The notes below the pieces were generated by a model. The model had not been told where the DNA came from. It did no database searches and worked only from the letters and a program-made list of their open reading frames with translations. A stretch of 64,000 nt of DNA from Butyricicoccus_A sp963620595 (GTDB lineage: Bacteria > Bacillota > Clostridia > Oscillospirales > Butyricicoccaceae), in assembly GCA_963620595.1 (NCBI GenBank), contig CAVFAY010000004.1, positions 62,001-126,000 on the forward strand, read 5' to 3'. Below, one piece after another: positions 33,030-41,278 of the stretch. Position 1 is the first letter of the stretch. Every line of letters starts with the position of its first letter. A program made the translations under genes and the position numbers.

Positions 33030-34525
33030 TACAGCTTCCTCCGACGGACAAAGACGACAATGCCGCTTATAAACATGGCAACCGGAATCAGAAGTAAAAG
33101 TAAGAAGACAAAAAACTCTGCGGTTGTGCTGATGACAAGAGGCTCTGCGGACAGGCTCTTGGACGGAATGGAAACAGAGCTGATTGTCGGCTGCATCTGA
33201 CCGAGTACATTGCTCAGGAAGGCATGGTTCATGAGGCTGGATGCGTTCATCAAATCATCCGACATCATGATGCCGGCAGAGCACACAAAGATCTGTCCAT
33301 TTTTGTCGTTGCCGGTGTACTGCGCCAGCGCTGCCAGCGTAAACGGACCATCGCTGTCGCCGTCTGCCTTGTCATAGCTGTCGTAATTGGTATCCGAGGA
33401 GAGCTTCTTTGCGTAAGAGGAATCGCGGCTCTCCATCAGGGCTTCTACCGTGCGGTCGGTCGTGGAATCCGGCAGCTGAACAGTCAGCGACTTGCCGTTC
33501 GGTGCAACGAGTGTCTGATCGGAATCGGAGATATCACTGTTGGAATCGGAATCCGTCAACTGTGCGAGCACATCCGTTGCTTCATCAATATTGTAGTTAG
33601 AGTCCAGAACCATGTCGGAATTGACCGTGATGCCCCACTCCTTGAGATAGGAATACAAGACAGGCAGATCAGTCGGGCAGGAGGTGCTGTCAAATACCAT
33701 CAGATCGCCGCCGTTCTTGACAAAGGCGTCAATGAGATTGATTTCGTCTTCCGTGTAGTCGGTCTGCGGCAGACTGAGCACGAGGACGGAGGCGTCATCC
33801 GGAATTTTCTTTTCTTCGGTAAGATTCAGTGTGTTTGCCGTGTAGCCTGCCGAGGTAAACAGCGTGGACAGACTGGTGGAAATGCTCTCGTTGTGTCCCT
33901 GCAGGACGTACATGCCGGGTGTTTCCTCGCTGGTGACGGACAGAATGGCGGAAGTCAGTGCCTGCTCGCCCTGAAAACCGGTCACATCGTAATAGCCGGA
34001 ATAGGAAGAGCTTGCCTCTGTGGCGTAGAAATCGCTTGTGTTGAGCACGCGGGTGTTGTCTCCGCACGAGACAATGACACTGCCGGTTGTGATAGAGGAC
34101 GCGAGATTGCTGTACTTGCTCACAGCATTTGGGTTGGTGTAGGGATTGACATAGCTGATGCTCAGCTTGTCTCCCGCGAGCTGCGTATATTTGTTCAGCA
34201 GCTTGTAAACGGTGCCGTAATAGGTATCCTTTTTGAACTCATCCTCGTCTGCCAAAACGGTGATCGTCACGGAGTCTTTCAGATCGGACAGGGCAGACTT
34301 GGTATCGTCGGAAATCTGATACAATTGATTGGATGTCAGGTCGAGATTCAAATCAAACTTATCTGTCAGGCTGGTGGCGATCAGATTGACGAGAATCACA
34401 GCGACCAGCACGATGGCGAGACTGCCTGCGGAGATCGATACGCGGCGCAGTTTTTTGCGGCGCTGTGCCTTTTGCTCTGGCGTTAAAGCGGGCGCTTTGG
34501 GCGTTTTCTTGTGTTTGTTAAACAT
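33029..34525 (-). CDS. GldG-like ABC transporter auxiliary protein
   Basis: Product of 498 aa from the ATG at 34525 (GAGGAGG 8 nt upstream). N-terminal basic segment, membrane helix (about 30-52), extracytoplasmic domain with YVLQGHNES and a DUF4350-like VFDSTSCPTDLP region, then a C-terminal membrane helix and RRRKL tail. GldG/DUF4350 proteins accompany GldA-GldF ABC transporters; in Bacteroidetes they serve gliding, in Firmicutes the substrate is unknown. Confidence 0.78.
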   Translation of the reverse strand: MFNKHKKTPKAPALTPEQKAQRRKKLRRVSISAGSLAIVLVAVILVNLIATSLTDKFDLNLDLTSNQLYQISDDTKSALSDLKDSVTITVLADEDEFKKDTYYGTVYKLLNKYTQLAGDKLSISYVNPYTNPNAVSKYSNLASSITTGSVIVSCGDNTRVLNTSDFYATEASSSYSGYYDVTGFQGEQALTSAILSVTSEETPGMYVLQGHNESISTSLSTLFTSAGYTANTLNLTEEKKIPDDASVLVLSLPQTDYTEDEINLIDAFVKNGGDLMVFDSTSCPTDLPVLYSYLKEWGITVNSDMVLDSNYNIDEATDVLAQLTDSDSNSDISDSDQTLVAPNGKSLTVQLPDSTTDRTVEALMESRDSSYAKKLSSDTNYDSYDKADGDSDGPFTLAALAQYTGNDKNGQIFVCSAGIMMSDDLMNASSLMNHAFLSNVLGQMQPTISSVSIPSKSLSAEPLVISTTAEFFVFLLLLLIPVAMFISGIVVFVRRRKL

Positions 34526-34538
34526 GGTGCACACCTCC

Positions 34539-35243
34539 TCACATTCTGCGGCGCTCGATCACACGGGCGGTTAAATACAAAAACAGACCGGTGAGGGAAA
34601 TGAAGTAAATGAGATTGCCGAGCGAGAACTCTCCCGACATAAATGTGTCATATCGGGTAAAGATGGACAGCCAGTTGAGCAGCTCACCGAGCAGTGTGCT
34701 GGTTCCCAGAGAATAGCTCAGCATATCGACAATATATAAGCCGAGAAACAGGGCAAACGATAATACCGCAGCGATGAGCTGGCTCTCTGTCAGGCTGGAC
34801 AGGAACAGACCCATGGCGGCAAAAATCGAAATGGCAAAGATCACGGCGATATAACAGCCGATGATCGATGGCCAAGACGGTGTGCCGAAAATCGTAATGA
34901 TAATCAGCCAAGGAATTGTGCAGGCGAGTGCGCGCAGCAGCACGCCCATCGTGGCAAAGAACTTGCCGAATACAATTTCCCACACGCTGACCGGTGCAGT
35001 GAGCAGCAGCTTGTCTGTGCCCTGCTTATATTCCTCACTGAACAGCCGCATGGTCAAAATCGGCATGAGAAACAGAAAGACGATGAGCATGTTGGAAAAG
35101 ACACTGCCGACGTCACTGGAAGAGGACAGCACACAGATTGCAAAGAAATAGAGATTCATCACGGCGAGATACGCGCCGATGTAAACATATCCGAGCGGAG
35201 AACGGAAAAATCCCTGTATATCGCGTTTTCTTATGGCGTTCAC
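34539..35243 (-). CDS. ABC transporter permease (GldF-like, ABC-2 type)
   Basis: Protein of 234 aa with six predicted membrane segments starting near residue 20; the RKRDIQGFFRSPLGYVYIGAYLA opening is typical of GldF/NosY-type permeases. It starts with GTG whose last bases overlap the ATPase stop (GTGA), so translation is coupled. Exports or flips an unknown substrate with the ATPase encoded upstream. Confidence 0.88.
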   Translation of the reverse strand: MNAIRKRDIQGFFRSPLGYVYIGAYLAVMNLYFFAICVLSSSSDVGSVFSNMLIVFLFLMPILTMRLFSEEYKQGTDKLLLTAPVSVWEIVFGKFFATMGVLLRALACTIPWLIIITIFGTPSWPSIIGCYIAVIFAISIFAAMGLFLSSLTESQLIAAVLSFALFLGLYIVDMLSYSLGTSTLLGELLNWLSIFTRYDTFMSGEFSLGNLIYFISLTGLFLYLTARVIERRRM

Positions 35244-36259
35244 TTGTCATTCCCTCGCTTTCTGCCGAACAATCGGCGTTTTTTCTTCTTTGGCTCGTCA
35301 TCCGGCTGCGGTTTTGCCGGTGCTTCTGTCTCATCGGAATCGGTCAGCTCCAGGAAAATCTGCTCCAAGCTGAGTTCCACCTGCTGCATGGACAGGATAG
35401 CCATGCGGTTTTGACTTAGTGCATCAAAGACATCGCGGCGCACATCGGCATCCGGCTCCGCCGTGATGCGGTACACCGACTTCTTGCCGTCCTCACGGAC
35501 GCAGATTGCTTCGGCGACGCTTGGAACCGCTCGCAGAATGCGCAGCACGGCTTCAACTTCGCCTTCAATGGTCATTTCCAGCTGCTCTGCGCCCTCCATG
35601 CGGTCGCTCAGCTCGGTCGGCGTGCCGTCTGCGACAATTTTGCCATGATGAATAACTAAAATCCGGTCACAAACCGCCTGTACCTCCGGCAAAATATGAC
35701 TGGACAAAATCACGGTGTGCTTTTGTCCGAGAGAGCGGATGGTTTCGCGGATTTCAATGATCTGTTTCGGGTCGAGACCGACGGTCGGCTCATCGAGAAT
35801 CAGCACTTTTGGGTCGCCAATCAAGGCCTGTGCCAGTCCGGTTCGCTGGCGGTAGCCCTTGGACAGATTGCGAATGAGTCTGCCGGATACGTCTGTCAGG
35901 CCGGTCATCTCGCACACCTGCTTGAGATGATCTTCTTTGGGAAGCGTACACTTTTTGAGCGCGTAGACAAAGTCCAGATATTCCGAGACTGTCATATCTG
36001 GATAGAGCGGCGGATTCTCCGGCAGATAGCCGATCATCTTGCGCGCCTGATCGGCATCCGTGTCGATGTCAAAGCCGCCGAGAATCGCGGTGCCTGCGGT
36101 TGGACGCAGGCAGCCGGTAATCATGTTCATGGTCGTGGTCTTTCCGGCGCCGTTCGGGCCGAGAAAACCGACAATTTCCCCTTCCTTAACGGAAAAGGAG
36201 AGACCGGATACGGCAATCGTGTCGCCATATCGGCGGGTAAGTCCCTGTACCTGTATCAT
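35240..36259 (-). CDS. ABC transporter ATP-binding protein (GldA-like)
   Basis: Product of 339 aa from the ATG at 36259 (AGGAGG upstream). Walker A GPNGAGKT near 37-44, LSKGYRQRTGLAQAL signature, Walker B VLILDEPTVGLD and the switch His in LSSHIL. The last 40 residues are a Pro/Asp then Lys/Arg-rich tail (KKKKRRLFGRKRG), unusual and possibly membrane- or nucleic-acid-contacting. First gene of the operon; drives the permease. Confidence 0.95.
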   Translation of the reverse strand: MIQVQGLTRRYGDTIAVSGLSFSVKEGEIVGFLGPNGAGKTTTMNMITGCLRPTAGTAILGGFDIDTDADQARKMIGYLPENPPLYPDMTVSEYLDFVYALKKCTLPKEDHLKQVCEMTGLTDVSGRLIRNLSKGYRQRTGLAQALIGDPKVLILDEPTVGLDPKQIIEIRETIRSLGQKHTVILSSHILPEVQAVCDRILVIHHGKIVADGTPTELSDRMEGAEQLEMTIEGEVEAVLRILRAVPSVAEAICVREDGKKSVYRITAEPDADVRRDVFDALSQNRMAILSMQQVELSLEQIFLELTDSDETEAPAKPQPDDEPKKKKRRLFGRKRGNDK

Positions 36260-36443
36260 AAGATTCCTCCTGTTGGCAGGAAATGTGTGCATAAATGTAT
36301 TTTTGTGCACATAGATTCTGCGATTATCCTCGTTACCTGCCTATAGTAGCATGTTCGTGTGTTTGTTATGTGAACAATTGGTATGGATTGCTGTACAAAT
36401 ATGCTATAATCAACATATGCAGAGTATAGAAAGGGGATGCCAT

Positions 36444-37310
36444 ATGCTGGAATATATCACACAGGGAGTCGGCCACAGCGGATTTGAAGACGGCAAGCTG
36501 CCGGTGCTGCTGCACATCGAGTCCAGACAGCTCAGTCAGACGAGACAAGTACAGCACTTTCACGCAGATCATGCCGAACTGCTGCTGGTACAGAAGGGAA
36601 GCTGTCAAGTTAGTATTGCGGGCGGACAGGAAACCATGCAGGCGGGAGACTTTGTGTTATGTTCAGCAGGAGAGCCGCATGCCTGCTGGACGCAGGACGA
36701 ACAGCAGGCAGTTGTTATCTCCTGTGGTGTTTCTCATCTGATGTGCCACGGGAGAGAGGAAAATTGTTTTCTGAAGCCGAGCGAACGTCCGATTGTTCAT
36801 GCGGGAGAAGGAAGTCAATCGCTGGAGCAACTGCTGCTGGCTTTGATGCAGGCGGCGCAGGATCCAAACGGGCAAAGCGGAGAAATTTGCAGCTATCTGT
36901 CTGCCGCAGTTGTTTTGCTGGCGCTGCGATTGCAGCGGGCTGTGACGGAACAAATGGAACAGACACGATATAGCCTTGGCGTGCGCACGCAGCTGTATCT
37001 GGATCGGCACTATACCGAACCGCTGACGCTGGACAGCATTGCACAGGCGATGAGTGTGAGCAAATATCACTTAGACCGCGTATTTTTGACGGGTGTAGGC
37101 TGTACGCCGATGCAGTATATCACACGCCGCCGCATCGCACGGGCACAGGTGTTGCTCGCGTCCACCGATCAATCCGTACAGCGCATTGCACTGCAGTGCG
37201 GGTACAATAGCTACACCTATTTTACGTCAGTATTTCGCAAAGCCGTGGGAAAATCCCCGCGAGAGTATCGCATGATGATTCGCGGGACGACGGATTCGCG
37301 CAAGACTTGA
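36444..37310 (+). CDS. AraC-family transcriptional regulator
   Basis: Product of 288 aa from the ATG at 36444, seven bases after AAGGGG. N-terminal cupin sensor (HFHADHAELLLVQKGSCQVSI, then GDFVLCSAGEPHACW) and two C-terminal HTH motifs (LTLDSIAQAMSVSKYHLDRVFL; SVQRIALQCGYNSYTYFTSVFRKAVGKSPREYR). A TATAAT at 36405-36410 is the likely -10 box. It precedes a sugar/inositol dehydrogenase gene in the same direction and probably activates it in response to a polyol or sugar. Confidence 0.92.
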   Translation: MLEYITQGVGHSGFEDGKLPVLLHIESRQLSQTRQVQHFHADHAELLLVQKGSCQVSIAGGQETMQAGDFVLCSAGEPHACWTQDEQQAVVISCGVSHLMCHGREENCFLKPSERPIVHAGEGSQSLEQLLLALMQAAQDPNGQSGEICSYLSAAVVLLALRLQRAVTEQMEQTRYSLGVRTQLYLDRHYTEPLTLDSIAQAMSVSKYHLDRVFLTGVGCTPMQYITRRRIARAQVLLASTDQSVQRIALQCGYNSYTYFTSVFRKAVGKSPREYRMMIRGTTDSRKT

Positions 37311-37452
37311 TGATAAGTGTGGGAACTTTGTATGATTTGATGATGGATTGCGTGAAAACGGCGGAAGGATATTGCAAAACAGAGGAAAAATCCGTATAAT
37401 CAGTGGTAGAAGCTGATACAGCATAGAACACGGATGATGATGGAGGCAGAAC

Positions 37453-38463
37453 ATGGAACTGTTAAGAATTGGTGTCGTTGGCTGCGGCGCCATTGGACGC
37501 GAACATATTAACCGAATCACCAACAGATTGGCCGGCGGCAAGATCGTTGCTGTATCTGATCTGTATGTAGAGGGTGCGCATCAGATAGGAGACCCGCTGG
37601 GCGCAACGGTATATGTCAACAGCGCGGATCTGGTTGATGATCCGGATGTCGATGCCATTATTTGTACCACACCGGCATTTGCACACAAGGAAACCGTCAT
37701 TCAGGCGTTGGAGGCAGGCAAGCCGATTTTTTGCGAAAAACCGCTGACGACAACCGCCGAGGACTCCTTGGAGCTGGCGGAAATCGAGATGGAGTTGGGC
37801 AAGAAACTGATTCAGGTCGGTTTTATGCGCCGCTTTGATGAATCGTATACACAGGTTAAGGAACTGCTGGATTCCGGCGAGTTTGGTGCGCCGCTGTATC
37901 TGCGCTGTTCACATTGGTTCCCGGAGGTAGACGATGGCTTTACCACAGCGATGTCAGTCTATGACGCGGCAATTCATGAAATTGATGTCATTCACTGGCT
38001 GCTCAATGAGAATTACGAGAGCGCTCAGGTCATGTTCCCGCGCCAGACCCGCAATAAAAATCCGGAACTGAAAGACCCGCAGATTATGTATATCCGCTGT
38101 AAGTCCGGCGTGCTTGCGACAATTGAGGTATTCCTCAACTGCCAGTTTGGCTATGACATCAATTGCCAGATTGTCTGTGAGAAGGGCGTGATTGATCTGC
38201 CGAAGCCGCCGCGTCCGCTGCTGCGCAAGTCAGGTGGTCAAACCATTCTGTTGGATGAAAACTGGAAGAATCACTGGAAGCGCGCCTATGATCTGGAGAT
38301 CCAGAAGTGGATTGATGCTGTGCGTGCCGGTGAGCTGACCGGCCCGAACGCATGGGACGGCGTGATTGCCAATGTCACGGCGGATGCGCTGCTGCGCGCG
38401 CAGCAGAACGAGGGACAGATTGAGCCGATTGCGATCGGTCCGCGTCCGGATTTCTACAAGTAA
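37453..38463 (+). CDS. Gfo/Idh/MocA-family dehydrogenase, inositol 2-dehydrogenase-like
   Basis: Protein of 336 aa. NAD-binding VVGCGAIG at 8-15, the EKPL motif with K96, and the catalytic D171/H175 pair in YDAAIHEID, all positioned as in IolG. It oxidises a cyclitol or sugar; with a second, closer IolG at 54597 this paralogue may handle another inositol isomer (scyllo or chiro) or a related sugar. Start follows GGAGG. Likely under control of one of the flanking AraC regulators. Confidence 0.82.
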   Translation: MELLRIGVVGCGAIGREHINRITNRLAGGKIVAVSDLYVEGAHQIGDPLGATVYVNSADLVDDPDVDAIICTTPAFAHKETVIQALEAGKPIFCEKPLTTTAEDSLELAEIEMELGKKLIQVGFMRRFDESYTQVKELLDSGEFGAPLYLRCSHWFPEVDDGFTTAMSVYDAAIHEIDVIHWLLNENYESAQVMFPRQTRNKNPELKDPQIMYIRCKSGVLATIEVFLNCQFGYDINCQIVCEKGVIDLPKPPRPLLRKSGGQTILLDENWKNHWKRAYDLEIQKWIDAVRAGELTGPNAWDGVIANVTADALLRAQQNEGQIEPIAIGPRPDFYK

Positions 38464-38470
38464 ATTATCA

Positions 38471-38499
38471 ATGCCGCAGAGCGTCTTGCTCTGCGGCAT
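38471..38499. terminator. Bidirectional terminator
   Basis: ATGCCGCAGAG / CTCTGCGGCAT around CGTCTTG between two convergent genes; T-run is weak. Confidence 0.75.
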
Positions 38500-38502
38500 T
38501 CG

Positions 38503-39372
38503 TTATATCGGATACTTTCGGAACAGGCTCGGAGACAGACCGACGTTTTTCTGAAAGCTGTGAATGAAATTTTCCTCGCTGTTGTAGCCGGTGTGATAGG
38601 CGATTTGCTTGACGGACATCTGGGTAGAGGTCAGCATGTGCTTGGCCTTGTCGATGCGGCGCAAAATAATGTATTCATATGGAGAATAGCCCGTATGTGC
38701 TTTGAACTCACGGGAAAAATGTGACTGGCTCCAATTGACGGACTCAGCAACTGCCTTGACATTGATGGGCTCAAATAAATGTGCGTTCATATACCGGATA
38801 GCCAGCGTGATGCGGTTGGTTTCCGCCTTTTCCGGCGGGTTTTCCGTCAGCAGCAGTAGGCACAGCATGCGATGCAGCATCTGAGAGCAGGCCGCTTCGC
38901 TCATGCGCTCGCCGGAAGCACAACTGCTTAGCAGAGAATCCAGTAGCTGTAAAATTTCCGACAGAGATGCCGTGGAGAATACATGGTGTCCGCCGTGTGA
39001 ACGAATGATTCGCTGATAAAAAGATGAAGAATTTAAGCCGTTGAACAGCAGCCAGATAAATTCAAAGCCATCTGATGCCCGATACTGATAGGGATGGCGG
39101 CAGTCGAACAGGACAAACTGGCCGCGCGTGGCGAGCATATCCCAGCCGTCAATTTTCAGCTCTAACGCACCGTTTTGCACGAGAAACAGCATGATATGAT
39201 TGTTGTGATCGCTTTGCTGGGCGATTTTATCCTGATGATTAAACGAGTAAGTGTGGTCACAGAAATAGTGCCCGCAGCGGGACGGATAGTAAAATAAGTC
39301 CCGCGCGAGGGCGGACGGCGTAAAAAAGTACCGTTCAGAAATCTGATGCACACCGGTTTCCGGAATTAACAT
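38503..39372 (-). CDS. AraC-family transcriptional regulator
   Basis: Product of 289 aa from the ATG at 39372 (AGGAGG upstream). Cupin-type sensor with HIMLFLVQNGALELKIDG and GQFVLFDCRHPYQY; C-terminal double HTH (INVKAVAESVNWSQSHFSREFK; SVKQIAYHTGYNSEENFIHSFQKNVGLSPSLFRK). It is divergent from iolH, and the shared intergenic region contains inverted repeats around the iolH promoter, so it most likely controls iolH and the inositol genes. Confidence 0.92.
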   Translation of the reverse strand: MLIPETGVHQISERYFFTPSALARDLFYYPSRCGHYFCDHTYSFNHQDKIAQQSDHNNHIMLFLVQNGALELKIDGWDMLATRGQFVLFDCRHPYQYRASDGFEFIWLLFNGLNSSSFYQRIIRSHGGHHVFSTASLSEILQLLDSLLSSCASGERMSEAACSQMLHRMLCLLLLTENPPEKAETNRITLAIRYMNAHLFEPINVKAVAESVNWSQSHFSREFKAHTGYSPYEYIILRRIDKAKHMLTSTQMSVKQIAYHTGYNSEENFIHSFQKNVGLSPSLFRKYPI

Positions 39373-39422
39373 GGCAATCCCCCTCCTATATATGTATGGT
39401 ATCAATAGACGCCGGAAAAATC

Positions 39423-39535
39423 AAGGGACGGTTACTGAAAAATAGCAGAATTTATCAGTAAGTCCGCAAATTGTATCATTGTGAGACGGGTCTCCCATAC
39501 GGTATAATAGGGGCAACAACAGGGAACCGTCCCTT
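39423..39535. promoter_or_regulatory. iolH promoter and nested inverted repeats
   Basis: TATAAT at 39503-39508 with TTGTGA 18 nt upstream. Palindromes: AAGGGACGGTT (39423-39433) with AACCGTCCCTT (39525-39535); TTACTGA (39432) with TCAGTAA (39455); GAGAC-GG-GTCTC (39483-39494) inside the promoter spacer. These are plausible operators for the divergent AraC protein or the DeoR-type regulator. Confidence 0.6.
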
Positions 39536-39575
39536 ACAGACGGAAAACCAAGGATTTTTAGAGGAGGAAACCAAC

Positions 39576-40496
39576 ATGAAAATTGCGTTTGACGTTGACG
39601 TTCTTGCGAAGCAGTACGACATCAACACCATGGTTCATAAGGTAGCTGATTGGGGCTATAAGTACATCGAGCAGTCCCCGCATCCGCGCATCAACCCGTT
39701 CTACAAGCACCCGCTGTTCTCCAAGGAGTGCGAGGCAGAGTACCGTCAGGCTCTCAAGGAGACCGGCGTAGAGATCTCTTCCTTCATCGTAGTATACCGC
39801 TGGAGCGGCCCGACCGAGGAGCAGCGCCAGCATGCGGTTGCAAACTGGAAGAAGATCATCGAGATCGCTGTAAACATGGGCGTACCGGTAATCAACACCG
39901 AGTTCTCCGGCGATCCGAACCAGCAGGAAATCTGCAATGGCATGTGGTTCCGCTCTATGGAAGAGCTGCTGCCGATCATCGAGCGCGAAGGTCTGCGTGT
40001 TGAGGTTCAGTCTCATCCGTATGACTTCTGCGAGCTGAATGATGAGGCTTGCGATCTGGTTAAGTCCTTCCGTTCCAAGAACCTGGGCTATGTATACTCT
40101 GCATCCCACGGCTTCTTCTACGATCAGGGCAAGGGCGATGTTCGCCACATGCTGAAGTACGCTGGCGACGAGCTGACCCACGTTCTGTTTGCTGATACCT
40201 ATAACCAGACCAAGGACTGCCGTTACATCCTGAATCCGCCTTGGCTGAACCAGCACGGCAGAGCTGACGTTACCATCCATCAGCACACCGCTATGGGTGA
40301 GGGCGAGGTTGACTTCCCGGGCATCTTCGAGACCCTGCGTGAGATGGACTTCGCAAACAAGCAGCTGAAGGCTGATGCTCCGAAGGTTGGCGGCGACAAC
40401 ATCGCTTGCGTTTCTTACTTCGGCTTCCCAGAGAAGATGGACAAGCAGGCACCGGAAGCACGCGAGATCATCGAGCGCGAGCTGCTGGGCAAGTAA
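39576..40496 (+). CDS. iolH: Inositol catabolism protein IolH (TIM-barrel isomerase/epimerase)
   Basis: Product of 306 aa from the ATG at 39576 after GAGGAGG. I recognise IolH from the strongly conserved KIAFDVDVL, ADWGYKYIEQSPHPRINPFYKHP, VVYRWSGP, NTEFSGDPNQ, VQSHPYDFCELNDEA and GEGEVDF blocks (each in order). It belongs to the xylose-isomerase-like TIM barrels; the metal ligands would be the Glu/Asp/His residues in these blocks. Its exact reaction in inositol catabolism is not settled. Biased codons suggest high expression. Confidence 0.9.
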   Translation: MKIAFDVDVLAKQYDINTMVHKVADWGYKYIEQSPHPRINPFYKHPLFSKECEAEYRQALKETGVEISSFIVVYRWSGPTEEQRQHAVANWKKIIEIAVNMGVPVINTEFSGDPNQQEICNGMWFRSMEELLPIIEREGLRVEVQSHPYDFCELNDEACDLVKSFRSKNLGYVYSASHGFFYDQGKGDVRHMLKYAGDELTHVLFADTYNQTKDCRYILNPPWLNQHGRADVTIHQHTAMGEGEVDFPGIFETLREMDFANKQLKADAPKVGGDNIACVSYFGFPEKMDKQAPEAREIIERELLGK

Positions 40497-40536
40497 GAAA
40501 TCGTTCTATCCTTACTATACTACTATATAAAGCCAG

Positions 40537-40572
40537 GATTCCCGCAGGCATATGCCTGCGGGAATCTTTATC
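40537..40572 (+). terminator. Terminator of iolH
   Basis: GATTCCCGCAGGCA-TA-TGCCTGCGGGAATC followed by TTTAT. Confidence 0.85.
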
Positions 40573-40595
40573 TGTGAAAAAATTGACAAAATTTC

Positions 40596-40806
40596 TTGCT
40601 AAAACACGCAAAACATGGTATACTTTGTAACGCAAGACGTATAGACCACTGGTCTGTGCGAGAGGAGTTCGGAACCTAAGACGGGATTTATCGGAATTCA
40701 GGAGCCGATGAAACCCTGTTCATTCTTGCAAATCAAAATTTCCCTTTTGTTGTTGTATGATGAAAGAACTGCTGCATTTTCAGGAAAGTGCGGCAGTTCT
40801 TTCTTC
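40596..40806 (+). ncRNA. Candidate structured small RNA between iolH and the symporter
   Basis: A promoter TTGCTA-17-TATACT (40596-40624) precedes a 98-nt segment closed by GCAAGA (40632) and TCTTGC (40729). Inside are a 7-bp hairpin ATAGACC/GGTCTGT and a long stem starting ACGGG and ending CCCTGT with internal TTTATCGG/CCGATGAA pairing. A strong hairpin AAAGAACTGC...GCAGTTCTTT lies at 40763-40803. I could not assign it to 6S, SRP RNA or a known riboswitch. No protein frame fits. Confidence 0.45.
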
Positions 40807-41131
40807 GTAATACACCATTTTTGCTGTGGGAATATCTGGATAATACTGCATAAATATGTGTATAATATGGCATAACTTGCATAAATATGATGATTTTGTA
40901 TAGAACATGCCGAGAATGACAAAAGCGTACAATTACCCAAAGAAAAAGCAGTTTTTAGCAAGATCGCTACACAAATGGAGCAAAGAACAGGGAGATTGCA
41001 CGTTTGGATTGGTAACATTTGAGTAACTTTGAAAATGTTTTGAGTCACGTGCAAAAAAACACTTTGCTGTTTTTGTAAAAAGTGCACAAAAAATGTTGCG
41101 AAATTTTTAACACGAAGTTTGGCGGTCAGGC
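40807..41131 (+). other. AT-rich intergenic stretch
   Basis: No gene, repeat or terminator that I can support. It is AT-rich and full of A-runs, which would suit an upstream regulatory region of the symporter gene. Confidence 0.5.
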
Positions 41132-41160
41132 TTGAGAAAGGTCAAGACGTCTGCTATAAT
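41132..41160 (+). promoter_or_regulatory. Promoter of the symporter gene
   Basis: TTGAGA, 17 nt, TATAAT. The ~110-nt leader contains GCGCCTTT...AAAGGCGC that can pair just before the ribosome binding site. Confidence 0.75.
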
Positions 41161-41278
41161 CATACATGGAAATACAGCTGAGTCCTCTGAGGAACAGTTG
41201 ATTTTGCGCCTTTATCAGGTGATTCCGGGACACCGCTGCAAAGGCGCGGAGAGAGTTTAGAAAAAGGAGAATAAAGTT

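Noticed and set aside
40632..40729. 6S RNA or SRP RNA identity for the structured segment
   Set aside because: It lacks the large central bubble of 6S RNA and the GGAA/AGCAG elements of SRP RNA.
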